Shown: positions 18,395 through 27,677 of the stretch, piece after piece
How the letters are laid out: every line of letters begins with the position of its first letter
How positions within the stretch are numbered: the first letter of the stretch is position 1
Source of the DNA: Pseudomonadota bacterium
Lineage (GTDB): Bacteria; Myxococcota_A; Polyangia; GCA-2747355
Direction of reading: 5' to 3'
Assembly (NCBI GenBank): GCA_016711215.1
Contig: JADJTL010000001.1
Span: 492,001 to 556,000, forward strand
DNA length: 64,000 nucleotides
Notes under the pieces: generated by a model
Seen by the model: the letters and a program-made list of their open reading frames with translations, nothing else
Databases searched by the model: none
Told to the model about the DNA's origin: nothing
Translations under genes and position numbers: made by a program

Positions 18395-19159
18395 CTATTG
18401 CGGGGCCGACGCTCGGGTCTCCGCGTGGCTGGCGGGCGACCGATTCGCCGGGGAAGGGGCCAACTGCGGTTCCTGGAGTGCCAGCCGCATCAGCAGCAGA
18501 GGACTCTCGGGATCGATGGGGAAGGGGGCCGGGGTACTTGTGGCTTGGTCCGCGTGCGCGCTAGCGGGCGCGAATTGCCCGAAGCCAAGCTTGCGATACA
18601 GTCCAAGTGCGGCCTCATTCGTGCCCCGGACATGGAGGTAGAGGCTCTCAGCTCCGAGCTTCTGAGCCTCGCGTATTCCGCTTTCGACCAGCAGCTCGCC
18701 GAGGCCTCTACGCTGCAGCGCTGGGTGGACGGAAACAGAGGCCAGGTAGGAGAAGGGCGGAACGGTGCCGCGCGCTAACGTGTGCAGCAGGAGCATCTCA
18801 CCGATGATCTGCTCGACTCGGATCCCTCGAGCTGGGTGGCCCGCCAGATGCCGAAGCACACGCGCGCTTGAGGTGTCAGCTTCGACGCGTGCGCCCCACT
18901 CGGGTTGGCCCTTGAAGAGCGACTGATGGAGGCTGTGGACTGCTTCCACGTCGGCAGCGCTCGACGGACGTCCAAGGCGGTAGAGGCCGCGGCCCCTTGC
19001 AGGGCGGACGATGCGGCTCCGTGGGAGGACCTTTCCACCCCAACGGGTCGCCTCCCCGCCCGTGGCGGCCGTCAGCAGCGGATGTGCGGTCGACGTGCCG
19101 CGCGTCGACAGCAGGACGACGGTGGTGCACAGCACGAGCTTGGTGAAGTATCGAAGCAC
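18395..19159 (-). CDS. Exported GNAT-family N-acetyltransferase
   Basis: 254 aa. The GTG at 19159 overlaps the TAG of the upstream gene by one base (TAGTG), so the two are translationally coupled. Residues 1-25 look like a signal peptide (LVLCTTVVLLSTRG, site near STA-HP). A GNAT core follows at about 60-205: ASVSVHPALQRRGLGELLVESG, with the acetyl-CoA pyrophosphate loop QRRGLG, and NEAALGLYRKLGFG, the conserved C-terminal motif. GNAT enzymes normally work in the cytoplasm where acetyl-CoA is found. An exported member is unusual and either uses another donor, is anchored facing inward, or has a misread start. Starting downstream would remove the signal but lose coupling. The C-terminal 35 residues are Pro/Ala/Ser-rich. 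Confidence 0.75.
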   Translation of the reverse strand: MLRYFTKLVLCTTVVLLSTRGTSTAHPLLTAATGGEATRWGGKVLPRSRIVRPARGRGLYRLGRPSSAADVEAVHSLHQSLFKGQPEWGARVEADTSSARVLRHLAGHPARGIRVEQIIGEMLLLHTLARGTVPPFSYLASVSVHPALQRRGLGELLVESGIREAQKLGAESLYLHVRGTNEAALGLYRKLGFGQFAPASAHADQATSTPAPFPIDPESPLLLMRLALQEPQLAPSPANRSPASHAETRASAPQ

Positions 19160-20112
19160 TAGGTAGCGTCTCCAGTCGGTTTCGGCGCGGCTGCTACCGG
19201 CTTTTGCAGCCCATGGTCCCCGCCAGCTGTCTCAGTGAAGTCCGTCAAGGTGCCTTCGGCCAGGAGGTGCCAGGAGGGTGGGCCTTGCTTTCGTCGCGCC
19301 GCTGCGCGCTCCGAGACCTCCCACCGCGCCGGCCCGAGGCCCGCGACGTAATACCAGAGAATGCGCAGGGTCGGCGCCTTGTCTCTGCGTTCTGCGGGCA
19401 ATTCCCGGTTGCCATTGAGTCCACCACGAGACCGCGGCGGGCAAGTGGCCACACAGCGCCTCAGCTCCTCGACGACGATCGCAGGTGCCGTCGGCGGGGC
19501 TCCCTGCCGCCCGCGATTCCTGCCCGCGCGCAACGCACTTGCCGGGATTGCGACCGGCTGCCGGTGCTTGGTGACGCGACACTCCGAGAGGAGGCTGAGC
19601 CTGGCAGGATCGGCGGGATCCGGTACCTCGAAGCTCCAACTGGCTGTCCGCGACAGCCTGCGCGGAAGGGTCACCGGGCCGAGCTCGGCGCTGCAGTCAA
19701 CCGCATCTTGGTGGATTCCGGCGGCCGAAATCGGAGTGAGCGTGATGTGTGGAGGAACCGTCTCGAGCTGTTGGAGAATTCGGTTCGCTCGAGGCCGGAG
19801 CGACTGCGCCGACTGCAACACTGAGGCAACCATGGTCCCGCTCTTCGCGCCTGGGATGAGCTGCTCGACCCGGAGGAGAACCTCCCGCGCTTCGGCCGGC
19901 TGCTCGGAGCCGTCACGCCCGAAGCGTCGAACCGTGTACCTGAGTTCTCTGCCGGGGAGGAGCGGGTAATAGGGGTGTTGGTCGGCGCCTGTGCTCACGG
20001 CCGGCAGGTGCGCCCGGTCGGCAGCCGTCGCGGACGGTGGTGGGCAGCAGACGACGAGGAGCATCCCGACAGCGATGCCCATGGGGCGCACCGGGCGCCA
20101 ACGGGCGCTCAT
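19159..20112 (-). CDS. Exported protein of unknown function, coupled to the GNAT gene
   Basis: 317 aa from ATG 20112. An upstream in-frame start exists but adds 23 residues before a clear signal peptide (MGIAVGMLLVVCCPPPSATA), so the later one is preferred. The mature part begins YYPLLPGRELRYTVRRFG, resembling the start of secreted proteins with repeating beta strands. Two cysteines occur in CVATC and others are scattered. I do not recognise a catalytic motif. The Arg/Pro-rich middle (about 215-265) may be disordered. It is the first gene of a two-gene operon with the acetyltransferase, which suggests a joint periplasmic or surface role. Confidence 0.65.
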   Translation of the reverse strand: MSARWRPVRPMGIAVGMLLVVCCPPPSATAADRAHLPAVSTGADQHPYYPLLPGRELRYTVRRFGRDGSEQPAEAREVLLRVEQLIPGAKSGTMVASVLQSAQSLRPRANRILQQLETVPPHITLTPISAAGIHQDAVDCSAELGPVTLPRRLSRTASWSFEVPDPADPARLSLLSECRVTKHRQPVAIPASALRAGRNRGRQGAPPTAPAIVVEELRRCVATCPPRSRGGLNGNRELPAERRDKAPTLRILWYYVAGLGPARWEVSERAAARRKQGPPSWHLLAEGTLTDFTETAGGDHGLQKPVAAAPKPTGDAT

Positions 20113-20327
20113 CGATGGGTCGCGCGCGTCCCCTGGGCCATGGCGGCCAAGGCTGACGTCGATTGTCTCATCAGCGATCAAGGGCGACTCGAGGGTTCTT
20201 CACGGGCGACCGAAGGACGCGGCCAGCGTGACCACGCAGCCGCGCATCTGGCAAGACCCGCACCAATATATGGATGTCCTGCGAGTGTGTTCTTCTTCAC
20301 ATATGCGCGGAAAATCATTGCCGCCCG

Positions 20328-21307
20328 TCAATGGGTCGTCAAGCGCTCCGCGAGCAGCGTCTCGACCTCGACCAGCGCGCGGGTGAAGCTCTCTATTCCC
20401 TCGGCGAGCTTGGTCGTGGCCATCCGATCGGCCTCGTGCATCTTGTTGAACATCCCGTGATCCATGGGAATCTTCTCGACAGGCGTGCTGCGAGCCTGGG
20501 CCGGATCGAGCTTGCGGGGCAGCTCACCGCTGCGGCTCGCCAGCTCCTTCAGCAGGCTGGGCGCGATCGTCAGCAGGTCGCAGCCGGCGAGCTCGCAGAT
20601 CTCGCCGCTGTTACGAAAGCTCGCGCCCATAATCTCGGTTTCGTACTCGAAGTGCTTGAGGTATCCGAAAATGCGAGAGACCGAGAGCACGCCGGGATCT
20701 TCCTCGGGCGGGTAGCTCTCGCGTCCGGTCTCCTGCTTATGCCAGTCGAGAATCCGGCCGACAAAGGGCGAGATCAGGGTCACCCCCGCCTCGGCGCAGG
20801 CGATCGCCTGGTGCAGCCCGAAGAGCAGCGTCAGGTTGCAGTGGATGCCCTCGCGCTCGAGCGCTTCGGCGGCGCGAATGCCCTCCCAGGTCGCCGCGAT
20901 CTTGATCAGCACCCGCTCGCGGCCGATGCCCGCGGCCTCGTATTGGGCGATCAACCCGCGGGCTCGGTGCGCTGTTGCCGCGGCGTCGAACGAGAGGCGC
21001 GCGTCGACCTCGGTCGAGACGCGACCGGGTATCAACCCGAGAATCCGCACGCCGAACTCTACCGCCAGGCGATCGATCGCCCACGCGACGAGGGCCGTGG
21101 CTGGGGCGGCTGCCCCGCCTCACGGCGCGCCCAGCGTAGCGCCTCATCGACGACCTCGGCGTAGGCGGGCATGCGCGCGGCCTGTCCGATCAACGTCGGG
21201 TTGGTGGTCGCATCGCGTGGCTGATGCTGCTCGATCGCGCGGAGGTCGCCGGTGTCGGCGACGACGACCGAGAGCTGACGGAGTTGCTCGAGGAGCGTCG
21301 GAGCCAT
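20328..21307 (-). pseudogene. tal: Transaldolase, single-base frameshift
   Basis: Transaldolase moves a dihydroxyacetone unit between sugar phosphates in the pentose phosphate pathway. The ATG at 21307 (spaced 8 bases from GGGAGG) lies just past the pgi stop (TGA 21313-21315), so the two are coupled. The N-terminal part reads [11 protein letters not shown] and DATTNPTLI with the conserved Asp. The C-terminal part, in another frame, reads [26 protein letters not shown] with the Schiff-base Lys, and [11 protein letters not shown]. The two join near 21098-21106, where one G/C is missing. Restoring it gives 326 aa, the normal length. Everything else looks intact, so an assembly indel is likely, but decay cannot be excluded. 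Confidence 0.9.
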
Positions 21308-21312
21308 CACCA

Positions 21313-23004
21313 TCACCTCCCTGTCGTCGCAGCGCCGTCGGCCGCCCCATTCTCTGCGGCCGCGCGAAGCTGCCGAAGGTGGTCGATCAATGCGCGGGTC
21401 GAGCCATCGTGCGCGCTCGCTGCCGCCGCTCCCTGCAGCTCGGGTAGAATCGCGCTCGCGAGCTGCTTGCCCAGCTCGACCCCCCACTGGTCGAAGCTGA
21501 AGACGTTCCAGATCACCCCCTGCGCGAAGATCTTGTGCTCGTAGAGGGCGATCAGCCGCCCAAGTGTCCGTGGCGTCAGGCGGGGGAAGATCAGCGTGCT
21601 GGTCGGCCGGTTGCCGGCGAAGACCTTATGCGGCAGCAGCCGCGCGATTTCCGCCTCGTCGAGGCCCGAGCTGGTCAGCTCCCTGCGCGCCTCCTCCGCC
21701 GTCTTGCCCCGCATCAGCGCCTCGGCCTGCGCCAGGCCGTTGGCGAGCAGCATGGCGTGGTGCTCGCCGAGCGGATGCTGTGATAGCGCGGGCATGATGA
21801 AGTCGGCCGGGACGAGGCGCGTGCCCTGGTGCAGGAGCTGATAGAAGGCGTGCTGGCCGTTGGTCCCTGGCTCGCCCCAGATCACCGGGCCGCTCGTGTA
21901 GTCGTTGATCGGCAGGCCCTCACGGTCGACGCTCTTGCCGTTGCTCTCCATGTCGCCCTGCTGCAGGTAGGCCGGGAAGCGGTGCAGGGACTGGTCGTAG
22001 GGCAGGACGGCGTGCGTCTCCGCGCCGAAGAAGTTGTGGTACCAGACGCCCAGCAGGGCCATCAGCACCGGGAGGTTGTCGGCGAAGGGCGCGCCGCGGA
22101 AGTGCTCGTCGATGTCGTGGGCCCCGGCGAGCAGCGCTTCGAAGTGGTCCATCCCGACATAGACCGCGATCGACAGGCCAATCGCCGACCACAGCGAATA
22201 GCGCCCGCCGACCCAGTCCCAAAAGGTGAACATGTTGGCCGGATCGATGCCGAAGGCTGCGACCTCGCGGGCGTTGGTGGAGATCGCGACGAAATGCCGC
22301 GCCACGGCGGCCGCGCTGCCGAGCCGCTCGACCAGCCACGCGCGCGCGCTGCGGGCGTTGGCGAGCGTCTCCTGGGTCGTGAAGGTCTTCGAGGCGACGA
22401 TGAAGAGGGTGGTCTGCGGGTCGAGGCGCCGCAGCGTCTCGGCGATGTGCGTGCCGTCGACGTTGGAGACGAAGTGTGCGCGCAGGCGCGGATGCCCGTA
22501 GGGGCGCAGCGCCTCGCAGACCATCAGCGGCCCGAGGTCGGAGCCGCCGATGCCGAGGTTGACGACGTCGGTGATCGCCTCGCCCCCGTGACCGCGCCAA
22601 CTGCCGTCGCGCACCTGGTCGCTGAAGGCGCGCATCGCCGCCAGCACCGCGTTGACGCCAGGCATCACATCCTCGCCGTCGACCCGGATCGGCCGATTGC
22701 TGCGGTTGCGCAGCGCGACGTGCAGCACGGCGCGGTCCTCGGTGCGGTTGATCTTCGCGCCGGCGAACATCGCCTCGATCGCCGAAGCGAGCTCCGCCTG
22801 CTCCGCGAGCTGAACGAGCAGCTCCAGCGTCCGCGCCGTGATGCGGTGCTTCGAGAAGTCGAAGAGCAGGTCGTCGAGCTGGCGCGAAAAGCGTGCTGCC
22901 CGACCGGGGTCGTCGGAGAAGAGGGTGCGCAGATGCACGTCGCGCAGCTCGTCGTGGTGTGCTCGCAGGGCCTGCCAGGCGGGCAGAGCGGTCGGTCTAG
23001 GCAC
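21313..23004 (-). CDS. pgi: Glucose-6-phosphate isomerase
   Basis: 563 aa, a full-length PGI. It interconverts glucose-6-phosphate and fructose-6-phosphate in glycolysis, gluconeogenesis and sugar-nucleotide supply. Characteristic blocks are present: [66 protein letters not shown] and [13 protein letters not shown]. Its TGA overlaps the start region of the transaldolase gene, making a pgi-tal pair linking glycolysis to the pentose phosphate pathway. Cytoplasmic. Confidence 0.98.
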   Translation of the reverse strand: MPRPTALPAWQALRAHHDELRDVHLRTLFSDDPGRAARFSRQLDDLLFDFSKHRITARTLELLVQLAEQAELASAIEAMFAGAKINRTEDRAVLHVALRNRSNRPIRVDGEDVMPGVNAVLAAMRAFSDQVRDGSWRGHGGEAITDVVNLGIGGSDLGPLMVCEALRPYGHPRLRAHFVSNVDGTHIAETLRRLDPQTTLFIVASKTFTTQETLANARSARAWLVERLGSAAAVARHFVAISTNAREVAAFGIDPANMFTFWDWVGGRYSLWSAIGLSIAVYVGMDHFEALLAGAHDIDEHFRGAPFADNLPVLMALLGVWYHNFFGAETHAVLPYDQSLHRFPAYLQQGDMESNGKSVDREGLPINDYTSGPVIWGEPGTNGQHAFYQLLHQGTRLVPADFIMPALSQHPLGEHHAMLLANGLAQAEALMRGKTAEEARRELTSSGLDEAEIARLLPHKVFAGNRPTSTLIFPRLTPRTLGRLIALYEHKIFAQGVIWNVFSFDQWGVELGKQLASAILPELQGAAAASAHDGSTRALIDHLRQLRAAAENGAADGAATTGR

Positions 23005-23192
23005 GGGACGCTACCTCACTTGCAAGGGAGGGGCAGCATAGTCATCCGCGCGCCGTCCGTCGAGAGGTCCGGCGACAGAGGTCTGCGCGATCGTGTGCGC
23101 GCGATCGTCGCGCGCGCCGGGATCATGGACAGCGTGCTGCCGGCTCGTTACGCTCCGTGGCCCAGCATGGCGCAAGGGGAGGCATCATCGTC

Positions 23193-23930
23193 GTGGACGC
23201 CGTGTTTGACGCCAAGAAGCTCGACGATGCGCAGCTCGCGGCCTTCGATCAGGACTACATGGACGCTGAGACCTGGGGCTACGTGCGGGTCAACGTCGAT
23301 CGCGACTTCCCCGCCGGCGACTTCCGCTTCCTCGATGTCGGCGGCGGCAACGGCAAGTTCGCCGACCGACTGCTGGCCCAATACCCGCGCTGCAGCGGGA
23401 CGGTGCTCGAGCCCTCGGAGCTGCTGCTCGGCAAGAATCAGGCGCACGAGCGCAAGCGCCTGGTCTGCGCCGCGGTCGAAGGCGCAGCCGGCCAGCTCGA
23501 CGGCCCCTTCGACCTGATCTGCCTCAACCTGCTGCTGCACCACCTCGTGACGCGAACCTACCGCGGCACCCAGGCCAATATGCGGACGACGCTGCGCCTC
23601 TGCCGCGGCTGGCTCAGTCCGCGGGGACGGGTCTCGATCTTCGAGAACATCTATAACGGGCGCTGGATCGACAGCCTCCCCAGCCGCGCGATCTTCCTGC
23701 TCACGTCCTCGCGGCGCTTCGCCCCGCTGGCGGGCCGCTTGGGCGCCAACACCGCTGGGGTCGGGGTTTGCTTCCAGTCCTCGCGCCAGTGGAAGCATCT
23801 GCTGCGCGACGCTGGGCTGCGGGTGATCCAATACGCCGAGGACAGCCCCTGGGACCCGCCCTGGTATCAGCAGGCGCTGCTGCAGATCGACGAGATCCGC
23901 ACGGGCCATCTCTGGTGCAAGGCGGTCTGA
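23193..23930 (+). CDS. SAM-dependent methyltransferase (class I)
   Basis: 245 aa from GTG 23193, preceded by AGGGGAGG 10 bases upstream. An earlier in-frame GTG at 23157 is possible but adds residues with no alignment signal. The SAM-binding motif FLDVGGGNGKFADRLL starts near residue 45. FDLICLNLLLHHL (about 105) is the post-motif II acidic/aromatic segment, then RGRVSIFENIYNG. The HHL-loop pattern resembles methyltransferases acting on lipids or natural products. The substrate is not visible. It lies between pgi and rpiB on the opposite strand. Confidence 0.82.
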   Translation: MDAVFDAKKLDDAQLAAFDQDYMDAETWGYVRVNVDRDFPAGDFRFLDVGGGNGKFADRLLAQYPRCSGTVLEPSELLLGKNQAHERKRLVCAAVEGAAGQLDGPFDLICLNLLLHHLVTRTYRGTQANMRTTLRLCRGWLSPRGRVSIFENIYNGRWIDSLPSRAIFLLTSSRRFAPLAGRLGANTAGVGVCFQSSRQWKHLLRDAGLRVIQYAEDSPWDPPWYQQALLQIDEIRTGHLWCKAV

Positions 23931-23960
23931 GCGTCGGGCTCGGCGCCGCGCTTCGCCGCG

Positions 23961-24422
23961 CTAGGCCGGCGGGAGACGATAGCGCTGCTCCAGCGCGCGG
24001 ATCTTTTCCAGTCGCCGGTGGTAGCGTTCCTCGTCGATGTAGCGCGCGCCGATGAAGGCCTGCGCCAGCTCGCGCGCGAGGAGCTGGCCGATCACCAGAC
24101 CGCCCAGCACGAGCATGTTCATGTCGTCGTGCTCGACGCCCTGGTGCGCCGAGTAGATGTCGTGGCAGAGCCCGGCGCGGATGCCCGCGATCTTGTTCGC
24201 CGCCACCGCCCCGCCCACGCCGCTGCCGCAGATCATCAGCCCGCGCTCGGCGGAGCCATCCTTGATCCGCGCGGCCACCAGCGCCGCGTAGTCGGGATAA
24301 TCCACCGCTTCGGCGCCATGCGTGCCGACGTCGATCAGCGCGTGGCCCTGCTCGCGCAGGAAGCGCAAGAGATCGGTCTTCAGCGGATAGCCGGCGTGAT
24401 CGGAGCCAATGACGAGGCGCAC
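23961..24422 (-). CDS. rpiB: Ribose-5-phosphate isomerase B / LacAB-type isomerase
   Basis: 153 aa. GTG at 24422 with AGGGAG upstream and only 3 bases between the stop of the membrane-protein gene and this start. RpiB interconverts ribose-5-phosphate and ribulose-5-phosphate. Motifs are GSDHAGYPLK (substrate phosphate), VDYPDYA, ICGSGVGGAVAANKIAG (catalytic Cys in ICGSG) and NMLVLGG. Related enzymes isomerise allose-6-phosphate or galactose-6-phosphate; the ICGSG Cys and nearby His favour the ribose or allose forms. Confidence 0.93.
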   Translation of the reverse strand: MRLVIGSDHAGYPLKTDLLRFLREQGHALIDVGTHGAEAVDYPDYAALVAARIKDGSAERGLMICGSGVGGAVAANKIAGIRAGLCHDIYSAHQGVEHDDMNMLVLGGLVIGQLLARELAQAFIGARYIDEERYHRRLEKIRALEQRYRLPPA

Positions 24423-24425
24423 GCG

Positions 24426-26429
24426 CTACTCCCTTGAGCTGGTCGCAGGCGCCGCCTGGCGCAGCAGCTCCCACAGTGGATGTCCCTGGTAGCCCAACTC
24501 GGCCAGCTGCGCCAGCAGCGATCGCGCTGCGGCCGGGCGCCCCTCGCGGCGGGCGAGCTCGACCCGTAGCGCGAGGAGGTGGAGGTCGTCGCCGAAGAGC
24601 GTCCTGGCGACACCCAGCACCTCGCGCGTCGCGCGCTCCTCGCCGAGCCGAGCGTGGGTGGTGGCAAGATAGCTCAGCAGCGCCGCCGAGGCCGGCAGCC
24701 GGGGCAGGGCGCCTGCGAGCAGCGTCCGGGCGCGAAGGGTCGCGACGCGATCGATCGGCGCGAGCGGCCGCAGCAGCGGCGGTGGCCCGCCGTGCGCACG
24801 TAGCAGCAGGAAGCCCTCGAGGGCTCGCGCGAAGGCCGGCGCGTCCTGCCGCAGACGGGCGCGTGTGGCCAGGTCGGGGAGCGGGGCCTCGGGCGCCAGC
24901 AGGTCGTCGAAGTCGAGCGCGGCGGCGACACCCCGGAGCGCCTCGCGCTCGGCGAGCGGGGCCGTCCGCCCGGCGTCCCGCGCGTAGAGGGCGAAGCGCC
25001 CATCGAAGAAGACCGGAAGCCAGCCGCCGAGCCCGCGGAGGTGCCCTCCAAGCGGGCCGAAGCGGCCGTCGCCGAGATCGAGCAGGACCAGGTCGAAGGC
25101 GAGCCGCGCGGCCTCGGCCTCGAAGGCGTCGGGCCTGGGCAGCAAGCTGTAAAGGTAGCGGCGCAGCAGCGGCGCTCCAAGGTTGTTGCGCGGATCGATG
25201 TAGAGCTGCACGCGCGGCCCCACGGTCCAGAGCAGATACGCGCCGGCGTTGTAGGGGTTGAAGAGCCGCGCGCCTGTTGGCGCATGGGTGGCGAGGTAGC
25301 GCGCGGCCGCGCGCGGGGTGTCGCTGCGCGCGCGGATGGGCGGGGCCGGGTTGCGGCGGCGCTCCACTGTGGTTGGCAGGAGGATTCCAAGCGCCAGCGC
25401 CGCGAGGGCGAGGCTGACCCGGCGGAGCGCGCGCGACGGGTTCGCGGGCCAGCGCGCGCTGAAGGCGCGCTGCACGTTGGCAGCGAGGTCCGGGACGACG
25501 AGCAGACCGAGCAGCGCCACGAAGCGCTGTGAGGCGTGGGCCAGGGCCAGGCCGCAGCCGACGCGCAGCAGGCCCCCGAGCCCGCGGCGATTCGTGCGCG
25601 GCAAAAAGCTGAGAAGGGCGAGGAGCCCCAGCAGGTGCAGGGGCAGGAGGCGCAGTCCCGAGGCGACCTCAGCCGGTGGGCGCCACTCGAGCAGCGCGCC
25701 GCGGTAGATCGACGCGCCCGTCAGGTGCTCGAGGAGCTGGGCGTAGACGCGCGGGCCCTGGGGCCCGAGCAGCGCCAGCAGCGGCTGAGCGGCCAAGAGC
25801 CAGCCGAGGCGTTGGGCTGCGGGGCGATCGCGCTGCTCGCCCCACCTGGCCTCGAGCCAGGCGGCGCCGGTGAGCAGCCAGCCGAGAATGAAGGAGCTAT
25901 GGAGATTGGCCCAGAGCAGCGCCAGGAGCCCCAGCGCGGCCAGTCGTCGGCGGCTGCGTCCGGCGCCTTGCAGCAAGAGCAGGGCGAGCGGAATCAGCCA
26001 GTGCGCATGGAGCGCATTGCGCGCGGTGAGCGTCTCGGCAGCCGCGGGCAGGGCGAGCAGCAGCAGCGTCGCCGCGAGCAGCGGGTGCGCGCCGCGCGCG
26101 ACGGTCGCGAAGAGCGCGAGGGTCCAGCCGAGGCTGGCGAGCGTCAGCGCCAAGGCGACCACGGCGCGCTCGCCGCCGGCGCGCTCGGCCGCGTACCAGC
26201 CGAGATCGCCGAGCCACTCCGGGTTGCTCCAGGGATGCTGCGGGCGCGTGAAGGTGAAGGGATCGGTGGTGGGCACCTGGGCGGTCGTCGCGATCAGGCG
26301 GCCGATGGCGAGGCGGGCATAGGTGTCGCGATCGCTCAGATCCCATGGGGCACTGAGCACGACGGCCGCGATGACCAGCACGGCGGCAAGAGCAGTGGTG
26401 CGGGCGGAGCCAGGCGGCATCGGCCGCAT
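24426..26429 (-). CDS. Polytopic membrane protein, GT-C glycosyltransferase-like, with periplasmic C-terminal domain
   Basis: 667 aa. The ATG at 26429 starts just before the first membrane helix; longer versions run into a divergent gene. About ten helices fill residues 1-360 (for example ALAAVLVIAAVVLSAPW). The first loop reads RDTYARLAIG then DPFTFTRPQHPWSNPEWLGDL, like uncharacterised GT-C-type proteins with an acidic first loop. The soluble C-terminal half has FNPYNAGAYLLWTVGPRVQLYIDPRNN, shared with this group, and a helical TPR-like end. It probably transfers a sugar from a lipid carrier, but donor and acceptor are unknown. First gene of an operon with rpiB. Confidence 0.72.
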   Translation of the reverse strand: MRPMPPGSARTTALAAVLVIAAVVLSAPWDLSDRDTYARLAIGRLIATTAQVPTTDPFTFTRPQHPWSNPEWLGDLGWYAAERAGGERAVVALALTLASLGWTLALFATVARGAHPLLAATLLLLALPAAAETLTARNALHAHWLIPLALLLLQGAGRSRRRLAALGLLALLWANLHSSFILGWLLTGAAWLEARWGEQRDRPAAQRLGWLLAAQPLLALLGPQGPRVYAQLLEHLTGASIYRGALLEWRPPAEVASGLRLLPLHLLGLLALLSFLPRTNRRGLGGLLRVGCGLALAHASQRFVALLGLLVVPDLAANVQRAFSARWPANPSRALRRVSLALAALALGILLPTTVERRRNPAPPIRARSDTPRAAARYLATHAPTGARLFNPYNAGAYLLWTVGPRVQLYIDPRNNLGAPLLRRYLYSLLPRPDAFEAEAARLAFDLVLLDLGDGRFGPLGGHLRGLGGWLPVFFDGRFALYARDAGRTAPLAEREALRGVAAALDFDDLLAPEAPLPDLATRARLRQDAPAFARALEGFLLLRAHGGPPPLLRPLAPIDRVATLRARTLLAGALPRLPASAALLSYLATTHARLGEERATREVLGVARTLFGDDLHLLALRVELARREGRPAAARSLLAQLAELGYQGHPLWELLRQAAPATSSRE

Positions 26430-26519
26430 GGTATCGTTGCCGGCCCCCGGCGCGAAGTGGCTGGACCAGGGAGCAGGCTCAGGCCTGCTCTCGAGGGCGG
26501 GGCGACGAAGGACAAGACG

Positions 26520-27632
26520 ATGCGGTGTCGTTGCGCGAGGAGAGCTGTGCTGGGCCTCCTGGGTGTGCTTGCGGGGCTGCTGATCTTGGCCGCGGGGCTC
26601 TTCTATTGGGCCAGCGCGGGCACGCTGGCGGCCGGTGAAAGGGAGGGGGAGGTCGTCGACTTCGGCGGCCCCGGCGACGCGTCCACGCGGGCGGGCGAGG
26701 CGGCCGCGCGGGACGGAGCGCTGAGGGTGCTGACCTGGAACCTCGCCTGGGCCCGCGGCACCGACCCCGACCCGGGCCACAATCCGCCCGTCGCGCGCGC
26801 GACCTACGAGGACCACCTGCGGCGGATGGGGGCGCTGATTCGCGCCCGCGGCGCCGATATCGTGCTGCTGCAGGAGGTCGACTTCGGATCCGGACGCAGC
26901 CACGGCCTCGATGAGCTCGCCGCGCTGGCCCGGGCCAGCGGCCTGCGCTACGGGGCGCGCGCCCTGAGCTGGCGCGCGCGCTACGTCCCCTATCCCTACT
27001 GGCCCTTGCGTGAGCACTACGGCCGCATGCTCTCGGGCGGCGCTGTGCTCAGTCGCTTTCCGATCGTCACCAATCGCGTGCTGCTGCACGCCAAGCCCGC
27101 GGCTCAACCCTGGTGGTATCGACCCTTCTACCTCTCACGCTACACGCAGCTCGTGCAGCTGCGCGACGGCCAGCAGCGCCTGTGGGTGGTCAACAATCAC
27201 CTCGAGGCCTTCGACCCCGCGAACCGTGGGGCGCAGGCACAGCTCGTCTTGCGGGTCGTCACCGAGCTGGCCGACCGCCTGCGCGACGTCGCCGACGAGC
27301 GACTGCTGCTGGTCGGCGGTGACCTCAACAGCGTGCCGCCCGAGGCCCGGCGGCGTGCGGGCTTCCCCGACGCCCCCGAAGACGACTACACGCGTGATGA
27401 CACCCTCGTCACGCTGCGCCGGCTGCCGGGGCTCGTCGAGGTGGCACCCCCCGAAGCCTACGTCGCGGACGAGCCGCGCCACTTCACCTTTCCCACCCTC
27501 GCGCCCACGCGACGGCTCGACTACCTCTTCGTCGATCTCCGCCTGCCGATCGTCGACTACGAAATGGTCCACACGGGGGCCTTCTCCGACCACCTGCCCG
27601 TGGTCGCGACCTTGGGTTCCAGCCGGCCCTAG
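26520..27632 (+). CDS. Endonuclease/exonuclease/phosphatase family hydrolase, membrane-anchored
   Basis: 370 aa. The ATG at 26520 (AAGGA upstream) gives an N-terminal helix (AVLGLLGVLAGLLILAAGLFYWA) that anchors or exports the protein. The EEP fold follows: LTWNLAW, LQEVDFG (metal-binding Glu), NNHLEAF, GGDLNSVPP (Asp and Asn), DYLFVDL and FSDHLPV (catalytic His). Members cleave phosphodiester bonds in DNA, RNA, inositol phosphates or sphingomyelin. The active site is complete, and location outside the inner membrane suggests a lipid or extracellular substrate, though this is inference. Divergent from the GT-C-like gene. Confidence 0.9.
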   Translation: MRCRCARRAVLGLLGVLAGLLILAAGLFYWASAGTLAAGEREGEVVDFGGPGDASTRAGEAAARDGALRVLTWNLAWARGTDPDPGHNPPVARATYEDHLRRMGALIRARGADIVLLQEVDFGSGRSHGLDELAALARASGLRYGARALSWRARYVPYPYWPLREHYGRMLSGGAVLSRFPIVTNRVLLHAKPAAQPWWYRPFYLSRYTQLVQLRDGQQRLWVVNNHLEAFDPANRGAQAQLVLRVVTELADRLRDVADERLLLVGGDLNSVPPEARRRAGFPDAPEDDYTRDDTLVTLRRLPGLVEVAPPEAYVADEPRHFTFPTLAPTRRLDYLFVDLRLPIVDYEMVHTGAFSDHLPVVATLGSSRP

Positions 27633-27677
27633 GGCGTTAGCGTTGCTCAGTGCGAGTCGCGCGCGGTCGCTGGCCGG

